The position numbers and the translations under genes were made by a program. The notes beneath the pieces were generated by a model that worked only from the letters and a program-made list of their open reading frames with translations, was not told where the DNA came from and made no database searches. Shown here one piece after another: positions 1-11,228 of a stretch of DNA of 64,000 nt. This stretch comes from Flavobacteriales bacterium UBA4466 (lineage in GTDB: Bacteria; Bacteroidota; Bacteroidia; Flavobacteriales_D; Sanyastnellaceae). Where the stretch lies: contig CAJJDD010000004.1 in assembly GCA_905182895.1 (NCBI GenBank), positions 90,126-154,125 of the forward strand, read 5' to 3'. The number at the start of each line of letters is the position of its first letter. The stretch's first letter is position 1.

Positions 1-2272
1 TTAGGGTGAAGTAAGTGCCTTAATACTGCGTTCTGAAAATTCAATACTCTTCCATGGATTCTAGGATCTTCTCCTCCATAAGGCTGATTAAATCCTCTTC
101 TCTGCATTTGAAGATGTCTTAATAACTCTTCATCCATGTTCCAAGCATCTGGAGCAAAAGCATATTTACTAAGCGCATCCATAGCCGCTAGCTGGTCTTC
201 TTTAGAAAGCGGAGTAAAAGGGTCTTTATCTATTCCATCTCCATCTATAGTTCTGCTTACAGATATTCCTCCCACATGTTTGCTTATTACGATTAACTGA
301 CGTGCCTTTTCTCCTGTTAATGATAAATAAGCATTTCTTAAAGCCATGTGGCTTTCTCCTGGCTCAGCATACCTCTCTAAAAGACCTGGTATCAATCTGT
401 CTTCTACTAATTTTATTCTGTCTACACCATATGCTACAGGATCACTGCTAAGGTCATAGATATTCACCATAGGATCTATAGCTTTACCTGCAGACCTCAT
501 GTCATCTCCATCATTCCCGAAAACGAGCATTGGGTCACCAGACTTGCTCAATATTTTCTGTAATCTCATCTCTTCCTCCTCTGGATTGTCTACTCCTTGA
601 GAATAACCAAACTCTACTGCCCAGTCATCATAAGTTCCAGGCTTAGAATCATAAAAAAGTGCTTGCTCTTCAGTATTTAAAGCGAAGTTCATAGCTGGAT
701 ACTCCATTACAGAGTTACACATTCCTTCTTTCAGCATCTTATCCATATTCTTTAAGTCTTCTACAGACTGAATAGAGCTTCCCTTCATGTTGTGGTTTAA
801 TCCAAGTGTATGTCCTACTTCATGAAGAACCAGTCTCTGAATAGATTCTACTAAAAATCTATCCTTATCAATATCCGCGATACCCGATAGTGCCATAGCA
901 TTCTGTCCGAATAAAACTTGCTCAGACATAATAGCACCAGCTTCGCATAACTTGTGGTCGTGGTTCATTCCGTAAAAAGCCACAGCCTTTTCTTCTTCAA
1001 AAGAATTTCCCACTCCAGCTATATCAAAAATCTCTTCCATCTTCAATCTACCCAGCACGTACACGTATTCTAACATTACGTCTGCTCCTAATATCTGGCC
1101 TGTTCTAGGGTTAACGAAGCTAGGTCCATAACCACCAAAAGGAGGATTAGGAGAAGAAGTCCATCTTAAAACGTTATACCGAATATCACCAGCATTCCAA
1201 GTGGCATCATCGGGCTGAACTTTAACTACTACGGCATTTTTAAATCCTGATTTCTCGAATGCTATGTTCCACTTTTCTACACCCTCTTTTATTATAGGTC
1301 TTAACTCCTCAGGAGTCGTGTTTTCTATCCACCAAGTAATCGGCTCTATTACCTCAGACACAGCAGCAGTTGGGTCTTTTTTTCGTAAATCCCATCTGTG
1401 AATCATATCTCTGTATGGAGTAACCTCAGCAGAGGTTAAATCTGTAACAGAAGTCATAAAGTATCCCACTCTAGAATCATCTCTTCTTGGCTGGAAATCA
1501 TTATCGGGCACAGCTATTAAACTCTGGTGATATGTCACATTTACGAATCTACCATCTGTAAGCGCTGCCGAACCGAAAGTGCTCATTCCCTGACCATCAA
1601 ACGCCAGCTGAACTCTCACATCTGTATTCTCAGGATAGTTATTGACAGCTATTGTCTTGCTCTTGTCTTTGTTTAACTTACCTAGCTTAAACCCTTTATA
1701 AGCAGGAGGATAAATAGGCTTTAATCTAGAGAAAGTCTCTGCCATGAAAACAGCATTACTTGGAATTAAGAATCTCGTTTTATCCTTATCCTGACCTTCT
1801 ATTTTTACGCTGACGACTATAGGCGTATTGATATTGGCTTCACTCGATTTACTAATCGCATTGTCCTCATCGAAGTAATACTTCGTGTTCACTAGTTCAA
1901 ATTCTATTCGGTCATAATGCTTATTAATTTTAAAAATTTTAGACGAACGGTAGTTCCCTCTAAACGCACCTGCATCCACCACTCCATTCTCTACATAACT
2001 AAAATAGATAAACTCCTTCCCTAACTGGTCTTCTGTAATCTCCATATACATCTTACCAGAAGTAGAATCCTGATACATGGTAAACAGGCCTTCCATTTTC
2101 TCTGACTTCTCCGTAAGGTCTTTGATTGACTTTATCTCAGACTTGTCTTTCGGCTTAGGCTGCTCGGAATCACCTTTCCTTTTCTTCTTGTTTTTTTTAG
2201 ATTGTGCGTAGCAATGGTCTGTTGCACCTAAACACATAAGCCCAATAAGAGCTAGGAGAGAATTTTCTTCAT
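1..2272 (-). CDS. Secreted zinc-dependent metalloprotease (DUF5117/DUF4953 type), C-terminus off window
   Basis: The minus strand is open from the left edge to about 2252 and encodes a large secreted protein. The zinc site HEVGHTLGLNHN lies at about 789-824 and fits the metzincin pattern HExxHxxGxxH, followed by a downstream Met-containing segment (NSVMEYPAMNF) that may be the Met-turn. The N-terminal part (MYQDSTSGKMYMEI, then a beta-rich region) matches the DUF5117-DUF4953 metalloproteases common in Bacteroidota, which usually run to about 800-900 aa; the end lies beyond base 1. The start is the ATG at 2272-2270, giving MKKIL. The reading frame then breaks at about 2254 inside the signal peptide, where two extra bases (a doubled TC) would explain the shift to ALIGLMCLGATDHCYAQ. 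A Lys-rich linker follows. Exact substrate unknown. Family call is firm; whether the frame break is real is not. Confidence 0.85.
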
Positions 2273-2855
2273 GATTTAAGGTTTGTCTTTTATTCAGTTT
2301 GAAAATTAGTGATTATAGATAGATATATATTACAAATTTTGCCAAAGGCAAAAAGAGTATATGGACTTAAAATCCTACTTTTCATCTAGAAACATAAAAC
2401 CTATAACTGCATAAATCCTCAAAAGAACACCCACCAATAAATACCAAATAGACGCTCATCATATCACCAAATATAATAGTTGGTGAAATATTATTAGCTC
2501 GTGCTATAGCATCAAATGACAATATCTAATGCTCCGACTAGTCCAACAACAATCCTACTACACCAAGAAGTTTTACTATTTTTTGTGTTCTATGTGGCAC
2601 TAAGTTCTATTCTGAAATTTCAACCCGAAAAACCGCGGTATAAACATTAACCAAAAGAGCATAGATCATGGTAGCAAAATGATATTCACATTTGATAGTA
2701 GCTCAAGAATAATGATCAATTTTCTGTACAGTAATATATCCAAAGAAAATATTCTATCAAACAATCCAATTGTAATATTCGACTCGCAAGAGTAACTTCC
2801 AAACTCTCTGTTAAAAAACACACAAATGACTTCTGTTTCAGCTATTACAAATCCC
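2273..2855. other. Gene-free AT-rich stretch
   Basis: I see no convincing ORF or RNA gene on either strand here. One small inverted repeat, TCACCAA at 2464-2470 and TTGGTGA at 2480-2486, could form a 7-bp hairpin, but it lacks a T-run and is not a clear terminator. Confidence 0.5.
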
Positions 2856-2863
2856 TACATTTG
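2856..2863 (+). promoter_or_regulatory. Probable Bacteroidota -7 element TACATTTG before tatA-like gene
   Basis: TACATTTG fits TAnnTTTG exactly. It sits only 8 bases before the ATG at 2872, so the transcript would be almost leaderless. A good -33 TTTG is not obvious. Confidence 0.4.
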
Positions 2864-2871
2864 CTGAGCGT

Positions 2872-3286
2872 ATGGGAGCTACTGAAATCGTATTTGTATT
2901 TGTTATTTACCTGCTGTTCTTTGGGGCTAAAGGCATTCCTAGTTTGGCTAAAACCATAGGAAAAGCTACCTATCAGTTTAGAGAAGCTAGAAATGATATC
3001 CAGCGTGAGATAATGAGCAGCGCTAAAGACATTACAGACAGCGCTAAGCAAGTAAGAAACGAAATAGAAAATGCAGCTCAGTTGGCACAGCGTCAAGCTA
3101 AAAAAGCCCAAGACACCTTAGAGAAAAGTGTAAAACCTACTCCTGACTGAACCTACTGAACCTGAAATAAAAGAACCTATTAATCCACTCACTCCTTCTG
3201 ATTCTATCTCTTCTTCTGGTGTAAAAAAAGAGGACTCTAGTTCTGAGACACCTGAATCGGGTAAAGACAATCAACCTTCAACTTAA
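2872..3286 (+). CDS. tatA: TatA/TatB-like twin-arginine translocase subunit
   Basis: One N-terminal membrane helix (about residues 3-18) is followed by the FFGAKGIPSLAKTIGKA motif, which is the TatA/B hallmark (FG hinge, then an amphipathic helix). A long charged, Ala/Gln-rich helix follows to about residue 85. The first frame stops at 3150, but a neighbouring frame continues with an acidic Pro/Ser/Glu tail (PTEPEIKEPINPLTPSD and on) to a TAA at 3284-3286. The tail is therefore probably part of the protein and the break at about 3140 an indel. The start is the ATG at 2872, as upstream in-frame codons hit a stop at 2827. TatA and TatB cannot be told apart by sequence alone in this phylum. No tatC is in the window. 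Confidence 0.8.
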
Positions 3287-3298
3287 AATATATTAAAC

Positions 3299-4229
3299 TT
3301 GGACTACTTATTACTCATTTTAGGACTAGCTGTACTAATATTTGGTGGTGACCTATTGGTAAAAGGCGCTTCGGGAATAGCCCTTAAATTGAACATGGAC
3401 CCGATGGTAGTAGGGTTAACCGTAGTTTCTTTGGGTACAAGTGCTCCAGAACTTATAGTAAGCATAAAATCTGCTCTTAATGGAAACCCAGACATAGCCA
3501 TGGGAAATGTGGTGGGGTCTAACATAGCCAACTTAGGACTAGTGCTCGCCATTACAGCTATCATGTTTCCCATAGCGGTAAACAGATGATTTGCTGGGTG
3601 GCCTGTAATGGTTTTTTTCTGCAGCACTGGCTTTTATTTTTGGCCTAGACAATCTCATAACTCGGTTTGAAGGTGGTGTTTTACTCGTGACATTGGTGGT
3701 TTACATTTATAAGTTATTGCAACGCGGAAAATCTCACCTTGATAATGGAGATATAGAGATAGATACCGATACAGAGAAGGAAAGCATGATGAAACTAATC
3801 CTGCTCTTGCTCGGAGGAATGGTAGCATTATACTTAGGCTCAGAATGGTTCTTAGGCGGAGCTATGGACATAGGGAGAAGTTTTAATTTAAGTGAGTCTG
3901 TAATAGGTGTTACCATAGTGGCTTTCGGGACAAGTACTCCTGAATTAGCGGCTAGTGCAATAGCTGCTTATAGAAAAGAAACAGATATAGCCCTAGGTAA
4001 TTTACTAGGCTCCAATATATTTAATATAGGAGCTGTGCTAGGAACTACGTCCATAATTTCACCCCTGGTGATAGATGCTAAAATTATGAATATCGATATT
4101 TTATGGATGCTGGGAATAGCGGGAATCTTATTTCCACTTATGGTGTTCAAAAAAAAATTAAGCTTATTAAGCGGTATTATATTATTCAGCCTATACTGCA
4201 TTTTCATCTTTAGCCAAATCCCAAATTAA
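3299..4229 (+). CDS. Calcium/sodium antiporter, YrbG type (CaCA superfamily)
   Basis: Two halves each carry the conserved alpha-repeat of cation/Ca2+ antiporters: GLTVVSLGTSAPELIVS with GNVVGSNIANLG in the first half, and GVTIVAFGTSTPELAAS with GNLLGSNIFNIGAVLG in the second. This internal duplication with inverted topology is typical of about 310-aa inner-membrane exchangers that swap Na+ for Ca2+. The first frame ends at about 3589 and the second is open from about 3625; the bridging text GWPVMVFF then ALAFIFGLDN is found in different frames, so at least two indels lie at 3587-3625. The start is a TTG at 3299, which gives the normal MDYLLLILGLAVLIFGG opening. It stops directly before the SDR start at 4230, suggesting co-transcription. 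Confidence 0.88.
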
Positions 4230-5021
4230 ATGGCACATTATTCAGGAAAAACTGTTTTCGTAACTGGAGCCAGCTCTGGTATAGGAGAAGCTATGGTAAG
4301 AAATTTAGCGAGTTCACCGTGCACCATTTTTATAGGAGCCAGATCTACCGATAAATTGGAAAGTTTAAAGAATGAATTAGAAACGAATCATGTGAAAATC
4401 CATGCAATTCCTATGGATTTATCTGATTCTAAATCTCTAGTTAATGCTTTTAATGAATTGAGCAGAAGAACTGACCGCTTAGATCTACTGATTAACAACG
4501 GTGGAATATCTCAAAGAGGTTTAGCCAAAGACACTGAGTTCTCTGTGGTAAATAGAATTATGCAAGTGAACTTTTTAGGAACCATAGAGTGGACTACCCA
4601 CTGCATGCCTTTACTACTTAAAGCGAACAAGGCTCACATCATAGCTATTAGCTCTGTGGTAGGAGAATATGGATTTCCATTAAGATCTGCTTATGCAGCA
4701 TCTAAACATGCGCTGAAAGGATATTTTCAATCTATGCAACTAGAACCTGACTCACCTTCTGTTTCTATAGTAAGCCCTGGCAGAATTACTACCAATATTT
4801 CTATAAACGCACTGAATTCTGATGGCAAGAAACATGGTGAAATGGACGCGGGCCAAGCTGGAGGAGTATCTGCTGAAAAAGCCGCTGAGAAAATACTGAG
4901 AAGAGCAGCTCAAAGGAAAAACAATATCTTTATAGGCTCAGGTGAAATCGTACTCTTATACATCAGTAGGTACTTACCACCGCTGTACAGAAGAATAGCC
5001 AAAAACATAAGCCCTAACTAA
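4230..5021 (+). CDS. Short-chain dehydrogenase/reductase (SDR)
   Basis: Classical SDR of 263 aa with the NAD(P)-binding TGASSGIG at residues 10-17, NNGG at about 89-92, the catalytic Ser in AISSVVGEYG, and the active-site pair YAASKHALKG (Tyr and Lys). The C-terminus has hydrophobic segments, as in DHRS7-like SDRs. Substrate unknown. ATG begins the base after the antiporter stop, and the VOC gene follows 4 bases later, so the three genes look like one transcription unit. Confidence 0.9.
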   Translation: MAHYSGKTVFVTGASSGIGEAMVRNLASSPCTIFIGARSTDKLESLKNELETNHVKIHAIPMDLSDSKSLVNAFNELSRRTDRLDLLINNGGISQRGLAKDTEFSVVNRIMQVNFLGTIEWTTHCMPLLLKANKAHIIAISSVVGEYGFPLRSAYAASKHALKGYFQSMQLEPDSPSVSIVSPGRITTNISINALNSDGKKHGEMDAGQAGGVSAEKAAEKILRRAAQRKNNIFIGSGEIVLLYISRYLPPLYRRIAKNISPN

Positions 5022-5025
5022 CGGA

Positions 5026-6087
5026 ATGGAGAGAAAGGTAATCAACGGAATTCAGCAGATAGGAATAGGAACTACTGACGCTCACTCCACTTTTCAGTGG
5101 TATAAGAATCATTTAGGATTTGATATTCGGGTGTTTGAGGATGAAGCTACTGCCGAGCTGATGCTTCCATACACTGCAGGAAAGCCGAGAACTAGACATG
5201 CCATACTTTCTATGAATATGCGTGGAGGAGGTGGATTGGAAATCTGGCAGTATAAAGGTAGAACTCCATTAGCGGCTAAGTTCAAAGTTCAGTTAGGAGA
5301 TTTAGGTGTGAACTGCATGAAAGTGCGTTCTAAAAACGTAACTGCTAGTCATGCAGCATTAAACAAAGCTGGAATTTCTATGCTCACAGAAGTATTAACA
5401 TCTCCTGAAGGAAAAGAACACTTGTACTTTAGAGATCCAGGAAATAACATCGTAGAGATTTATGAGGACGCTTATCAGTTTTCTGATGAAAAAGGTTCTT
5501 TCGGAGGAGTACTGGGTGTTACCATAGGTGTTTCTGATATAGAAGAGTCTAAAGCATTTTACTCAGGAATTTTAGGTTATGATGAGCTAGTCTATGAGGA
5601 AGAAGGATCTTTCGATGATTTCACGAACCTCCCCTCTGGCGATAAAGAGTTTCGGAGAGTTTTATTAAGACATTCAAGCACAAGAAAAGCTGGAGGGTTT
5701 AGTAAACTGCTCGGTCCTACAGAAATAGAATTAATCCAAGCTACAGATAGACCGCAGCAAAAGATATATGAAGGAAGATTATGGGGTGATTTAGGATATA
5801 TCCACATATGCTTTGATATATCAGGAATGAGCTTGCTTAGAGAAGAATGCGCTGCCGCTGGCAGACCATTTACTGTAGACTCTTCCAATAGTTTTGATAT
5901 GGGAGATGCTGCTGGTCATTTCTCTTACATAGAAGATCCTGACGGCACGCTAATAGAATTCGTGGAGACTCATAAAGTACCAATTATGAAGAAGTTCGGC
6001 TTATTTATAAACCTAAAGAACAGGAATCCTCTTAAGCCACTTCCTAACTGGATGATAAAAAGCATGAAAATGAATAGAGTAAAGTAG
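5026..6087 (+). CDS. Two-domain VOC (glyoxalase/dioxygenase fold) protein
   Basis: 353 aa with two consecutive vicinal-oxygen-chelate modules. The first opens with GIQQIGIGTTDAHSTFQWYKNHLGF and closes with YFRDPGNNIVEIYED at about residues 128-142. The second opens with LGVTIGVSDIEESKAFYSGILGYDE at about 163 and closes with YIEDPDGTLIEFVETHKVP at about 301-320. The terminal Glu of each module (VEIYE, IEFVE) and a His such as in IHICFD are candidate metal ligands. A basic tail follows. VOC proteins include glyoxalases, extradiol dioxygenases and resistance proteins, so the reaction cannot be stated. It follows the SDR by 4 bases and may act on a related metabolite. Confidence 0.85.
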   Translation: MERKVINGIQQIGIGTTDAHSTFQWYKNHLGFDIRVFEDEATAELMLPYTAGKPRTRHAILSMNMRGGGGLEIWQYKGRTPLAAKFKVQLGDLGVNCMKVRSKNVTASHAALNKAGISMLTEVLTSPEGKEHLYFRDPGNNIVEIYEDAYQFSDEKGSFGGVLGVTIGVSDIEESKAFYSGILGYDELVYEEEGSFDDFTNLPSGDKEFRRVLLRHSSTRKAGGFSKLLGPTEIELIQATDRPQQKIYEGRLWGDLGYIHICFDISGMSLLREECAAAGRPFTVDSSNSFDMGDAAGHFSYIEDPDGTLIEFVETHKVPIMKKFGLFINLKNRNPLKPLPNWMIKSMKMNRVK

Positions 6088-6091
6088 GTAT

Positions 6092-6325
6092 CTACATTAC
6101 TTTAAACACTCCCATAAAGAAGAAAATCACTTTGACAAGAAAGCAGACCAAGCTAAGTCCTGTGCCAATAAGATGCACCTTATTTATTCCGCTTTTAAAC
6201 TCATCGTAGTTCAATATCATATTCACAAATAGAGAGGCCACTAACACAAACTCCATCAAACAGAGCGTACCGAAATTGTCTATGTAAAATTTATGGAAAT
6301 TTTGGTTTATTGGCTTTTCAAGCAC
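6092..6325 (-). CDS. Small hypothetical membrane protein
   Basis: 77 aa on the minus strand, convergent with the VOC gene. Two hydrophobic stretches (about residues 22-39 and 52-75) suggest two membrane helices. I do not recognise the family, and there is no strong promoter. The moderate length in a convergent gap makes it plausible, not certain. Confidence 0.4.
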   Translation of the reverse strand: MLEKPINQNFHKFYIDNFGTLCLMEFVLVASLFVNMILNYDEFKSGINKVHLIGTGLSLVCFLVKVIFFFMGVFKVM

Positions 6326-6472
6326 CCCTGAGAGTGCTATCTATACTTTCTGAATGCTAGCATATATGCCCAAACTAATTTATCCTCTTTCTTTTCCATG
6401 AGACAGCAAAACTAGAACATCTAACCACATTCAATATGTTCTTCTGGTAAAAGTTTATGGACTAAATAAGCG

Positions 6473-7492
6473 CTAGATAAAATCGGGACAAACTCTTCCT
6501 CCCACGATTCGAGGACGGAATTTTTTAAAGACATAAACCAGCGTGAGTTCTAGTCCTCCTCTCCCATTGCTAGCCACTTTCAAGTCGGAAAAGTTAAAGT
6601 CATAGCTTATACCCGTTTTCCACTTATCGTATATGAAATCAAAATAAACATAGCCAGCATCTCCGCTTCTGTAAAACAAACCTGCTCCTGCCTCTTGTCT
6701 CACTCCTTGAGGCTCTGTGAGGTTATAACGCACTGCTCCTCCTATGTTCCATTCTCTGAATTTTCCTTGGAGACTTACGTTCATGGCTGGCAGAATCTTT
6801 AGCTTTTCATTGTACTGATAGTCTGCTATGGCTTGAATATTGGTTCGGGTAAAAAGGGGCACTTTTTCTTCAGAGAAACTCTGGTTCTGAAAGGATATAT
6901 TAAAAAAGGAGACTCCAGAAGTGAGCGCCAATTTATCGGAGAAAGCTTTCTTATGCTGCACTCCTAAATGAAAATCAAAAACGGTACTCTTATCATTCTG
7001 GAAAAACTCATTCGTTCCTAAGTTGGGATTGTAAACTACTCCATCGAACTGGCTTCCCCATTCGAAAGCCTCAAAATCTATGGATTTATGTGTAATTCCC
7101 ACCTGAAGTCCTAACGAGATACTCTGAGTGGAATCAGATAAAAAAGGGAGCTTATATGAACCCGAAAGATTTACTTGGGTAGTCGTGAAATTACCATCTC
7201 CAGCTTGATCTCTAAAAATGGCTACCCCTGTTCCAATAGGCTTTTTTGGGAATAGCTTATTAGCATCAGCACTAATACCAAAAGTGGTAAAAGGTACAGT
7301 TACCGTTCTCCACTGACTTCTGTAGACAGTTCCTATTCTGTAATCCCCATCAAACCTTCCTGCATCTCCAGGGTTATAATTCCCAGGAACATTAAAAAAC
7401 TGACTGAAGTGAATATCCTGAGAGTTAGCTTGATTTGATAGGCATTGCACCGCCAAGAAAACAAGTGTGATATGTGCTAAATAGCGGGTCAT
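6473..7492 (-). CDS. PorP/SprF family T9SS-associated outer-membrane protein
   Basis: 339 aa with an N-terminal signal peptide ending near CLSNQANSQ, then the family opening QDIHFSQFFNVPGNYNPGDAG and the RSQW motif at about residue 59. The rest is amphipathic beta-strand rich and ends in an ordinary strand (ELTLVYVFKKFRP). PorP/SprF proteins are outer-membrane partners often encoded directly downstream of a CHU_C (type B CTD) surface protein, with the pair working together in export or attachment. That is the arrangement here: its start overlaps the end of the upstream surface protein by 4 bases (7489-7492). Function in this pair is inferred from the family. Confidence 0.92.
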   Translation of the reverse strand: MTRYLAHITLVFLAVQCLSNQANSQDIHFSQFFNVPGNYNPGDAGRFDGDYRIGTVYRSQWRTVTVPFTTFGISADANKLFPKKPIGTGVAIFRDQAGDGNFTTTQVNLSGSYKLPFLSDSTQSISLGLQVGITHKSIDFEAFEWGSQFDGVVYNPNLGTNEFFQNDKSTVFDFHLGVQHKKAFSDKLALTSGVSFFNISFQNQSFSEEKVPLFTRTNIQAIADYQYNEKLKILPAMNVSLQGKFREWNIGGAVRYNLTEPQGVRQEAGAGLFYRSGDAGYVYFDFIYDKWKTGISYDFNFSDLKVASNGRGGLELTLVYVFKKFRPRIVGGRVCPDFI

Positions 7493-10400
7493 CTCACCAG
7501 TGTTACGTTTCCTTTTTCGAAGTAATCTACGCCTCCTTCGCAGGTAACTTCTAAGTAATAATCGAAGACTGCTGGTGATGACATTTCTCCGTTATAAAGA
7601 CCATCCCAACCTATGCTTTGGTCATAGGTTTCAAATACTTTCTGTCCCCATCTGTTGAAGATGGCCAAGTGTACTTCAGTTAAATTCTGACCATAAACAT
7701 AGAGTACATCATTTTCATTATCTGAATTCGGACTGAACGCGTTTGGAAGAAAAATAAGCGGCTCTCCACAGATGAAATCTACTACGGTGACCGTAACTAC
7801 TCCGCTTCTTACGCAGTCCCCTGTTCCAGCAGTTACCAGATAAGTGGTCGTTTCTAGTGGCGTAGCAATAGGGTTTTGAATACCCGAATTATTCAACGTT
7901 TCTGATGGCTGCCAAGTATATTCTAAACCAGTAACAGAAACACTCAACTGGCTCTCCTGCCCCGAAATAATAGTAGGTGGAGTAGCTGTAACAATAAATG
8001 TATCTCCTGTATCATTTATTACTCCGATAGTTATGGAATCTTCGACTTCACAGCCTGATGACGAGGCTTCCACAGTAAGAACAATTCCCTCATCTGTAGT
8101 TACCAGAACTTCACTTGTTCCCTGACCTGAAATAACATTGGCCGTTGGAGTCCAAGTATAAGTTAACCCATCCATGGGCTGAACCACAGACACCTCTATT
8201 GTGTCTCCAGCACAAATATTCAAATCACCTTCTAATTCCACATAATCTGTAAAAACTGCCACTTGTACTTCAGCTGTTTCTGAGCAGAGCTCTCCTTGCG
8301 CTAGAACGTAGAATGTTGTAGTCTCTGTGACTATAGGGTTTATACTGTAATCACCTGGAGTATCATTTAACATATCTACAAATGCAGGACTGCTGCTCCA
8401 AGTGACTTCTAAATTATTAGCTGTAATAAGTTCTAATATGACTTCTCCTCCATCACACAATAAAAGATCTTCTGAAACAGCTATTTCTAAGTCTTCTAAT
8501 TCTATGGTTTGAAATAATGTGTCTATACAAGCTCCTCTCTGAATAGAAAGAATATAAGCTATATCATTTAGCGGGGTAGCTGTAGGATTGCCTACCGCGG
8601 GATTATTCAAATAAGTAATCGGTGACCATGTATATTCGTAACTAGGGTCTTCGGCTTCATTTCCTAAAACAGCTGAATCACCTAAGCAGAGAAGTCTATC
8701 CTCACTGGTGGTGACCGAATTTTCTTCTATGGTAACTGTTTCTATTATTTGGTCAGTTCCATTACAGGTTTCTAAACTAGAAACGGTTAATGGTAATTTC
8801 ATAAGTCCCAGGAAGTAAATACGTATGTGTCGGATTAGGACCAAATTGTAAATCAGAACCATCTCCAAAATCCCATGTGTAATCTTGACTAAAAATACTT
8901 TGGTTATTTACCGTGAATGGTTGGTTCACACAAATCTGATCAGGAACATTAAAATCAGCGATAGTTGTAGGAATCTCAAAATCGAATTTGAAGACTCCGA
9001 GATTACAATTAAAAGAGTTATTAGTCTCCGAAACAGCACCTGGGTCAGGCACTATCGGAAAGTCATCATTAGAACCGCACCCCGCACATACTGCCTGATA
9101 AATTTGGCCTTTTCTACTAAACCTGCTAGTTCCGCCATCTACATGCTCGTTACTTTGGCTTCCACCAAAAAATGACCCGTAAAAAATATCACTGGCGTCA
9201 TCAAACAAAACCATGAGATAAAAATCTCCATTGGTAGCTATATCCTTATATGCATCTGGAGTAACATCCATACCTATAACACCCAGACCTGTATTACCTG
9301 TAGGGCCTCCCCACCCACTCAAATAAATCCTATCACACACGTCCACCATAAAAGATGTAGGGAAATATTAGGTTGACCTCCACCCGTTCCGAAGCTGTAC
9401 TCCATACTGATATTTCCATGCAGAATCGAACTTGGTAATCATCTGCCTCCTCCAATAGTATTATAATCTGCATTTAATATAAAATCAGATTGAGTATGCT
9501 CTGTCTGACCAAACACATAAACATTATCTGATGCATCAGTTTCTATAAAATAAAGTTGATCGTAATCTGAAGAGCCATAATAACTGGAATAATCTATGGT
9601 TTGGCCAGCATTGGTTATTCTAGTAAAAAACCCATCGACATCTCCACCTATGGCTCCCTGAATGGCAGAGGATGAGAGTGGGAAATCCACCGATTGAGTT
9701 CCGCCACAGATGACCACATTAGAGTTAGAGTCAAAGGTGAGAGAATAACCTGCATCATTTGAGGTCCCTCCTACATAAGTACTCCATTCCAGGTTAGACA
9801 AATCTGGACTCATCATAAACGCTACTGCTTCTTGACCTCCACTATTTGTTGGTTGAGCTGCATTTGAGCTTACAGGAAAATCAGTGGAGTAGGTACTGGA
9901 GACTACGAATACATTTCCATCCTCGTCCAGCTGTATTTCTCCTCTAATTTCATCTGCATAATTATACTTTAACTCTGAGCCAAAATTAAGTCCATCATTA
10001 TCCGCGCCACCTATGTAAGTACTTCCCAATAACTCAGAACCATCTGCACTTATTCTGGCTAAAATGATATCTGAGCCAGTATCGTAATTTAACCCTAGAG
10101 TTCCTAATCCTATAAATGACCCACCGCCAAAAACAGAACTATAAGCATCTACCGATGTAGGGAAGTCACTAGAACTAGCTGAACCCAAAACATATAGCTC
10201 ATCATCTTCATTTACCATTATACTATGAGGAAGCTCATTCCCTGTTCCTCCTAGATAAGCCGACCATATTAAAAAAGTACCTGTAGTGTCTACTTTAGAT
10301 AATGCTATATCTACCACTCCAGCTGACCAATTTTCTTCAAAGCTACCGAGAGTAACAGGATAATCACTACCAAAAGCTGAACTACCAGAGTACAAAAAAC

Positions 10401-11208
10401 CATCATCATCAAACGTGGCTGTGTAACCAAAAGTTATCTGTAAAAGAACCTGAATAGGTACTAAACACTAGCTCTGGGTCTATTACTAGCTCCTTTGAAT
10501 CATCATACCCATTAGGGAATTGGTAGGAAATCTTGTTTTTAGTTTTCACATACTTACTCGCGATGAAGATATTGTCCTTTCCTTCTTTCTGGAATGAAAT
10601 AGGCTTAAGTTCATTCATCATTCCTGCATTCGTCTTGACTTCTACTTTTCCCTCTCTTAGTTTAATTCCATCTGTATAGTTGTAGACTTGAGAAATTAAA
10701 GACGGGTCTACCCCAGGAGATATGTAGTATTCGAATTTTAGTAGAAAATCATTTGCGTAGACTCTCAGATCTATTCCTTCATATAAATTTAGATAGGTAA
10801 TCTCTGCAAAAGATTTACATCCAGAGCCCCAATTATTCGGGTCGTTTCCTTTGAAATAGCTGGTAACTCCAGGAAGGAGGTTCGCTCCATTAATCTCTTC
10901 TGTGTTGCTGCCATCAAACATTACTTCATAGGCATGACTCCTCATACTATAATCTCTATAAGATGGCGGAGCTGCGTGGTATCCGGATATTCTACTTAAA
11001 TCTTCAGCGTTTCTTAGTGAATAGGTAAATCTGTCTTTTTCATCTAAGATGGTGCCGTTTTCTAGATCTGCAGTAAACAGAACTTTATCTCGATAGCTGG
11101 CCTTTGTTCTCTATAAACTTATAGTAACTAAGTCCTTCAGTCATGGATTAGCGTAGCATTGCAACTAAACAACTATCGCAACTGGCAGATCTTAAGGGCA
11201 TGGAGCAT
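7489..11208 (-). CDS. Large surface protein: DUF7948, SBBP beta-propeller, PKD, CHU_C type B T9SS domain (frame-broken)
   Basis: Several minus-strand fragments together make one gene of about 1,240 codons. N-terminal end: YYKFIENKGQ near 11120, the typical opening of this family. Next comes a DUF7948-like domain with YEGIDLRVYANDFLLKFEY at about 10750, and then SBBP propeller repeats (LGGTGNELPHSI, GGADNDG, VGGTSNDAGYSLTFD) from 10395 to about 9440. After that a PKD domain (YTWDFGDGSDLQFGPNPTHTY) lies near 8830, followed by Ig-like modules. The CHU_C end (LPNAFSPNSDNENDVLYV, IFNRWGQKVFE) closes at 7489. Frame breaks lie at about 11100, 10950-10970, 10400, 9350-9440 and 8780-8870. Exact start unclear; ATG candidates are at 11208 and 11201. 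Predicted to be secreted by T9SS and attached to the cell surface. It partners with the PorP/SprF gene downstream. Confidence 0.82.
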
Positions 11209-11213
11209 ATACT

Positions 11214-11221
11214 CAAAGTTA
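11214..11221 (-). promoter_or_regulatory. Possible -7 element TAACTTTG before the DUF7948 surface gene
   Basis: The reverse strand reads TAACTTTG just before the first candidate ATG at 11208. The same octamer precedes two other surface-protein genes (19360-19367 and 23086-23093). No clear -33 TTTG is seen. Confidence 0.35.
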
Positions 11222-11228
11222 AGGTTTA

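Noticed and set aside
2845..3111. Minus-strand ORF over tatA
   Set aside because: It is antisense to a well-matched TatA gene and has no family features of its own.
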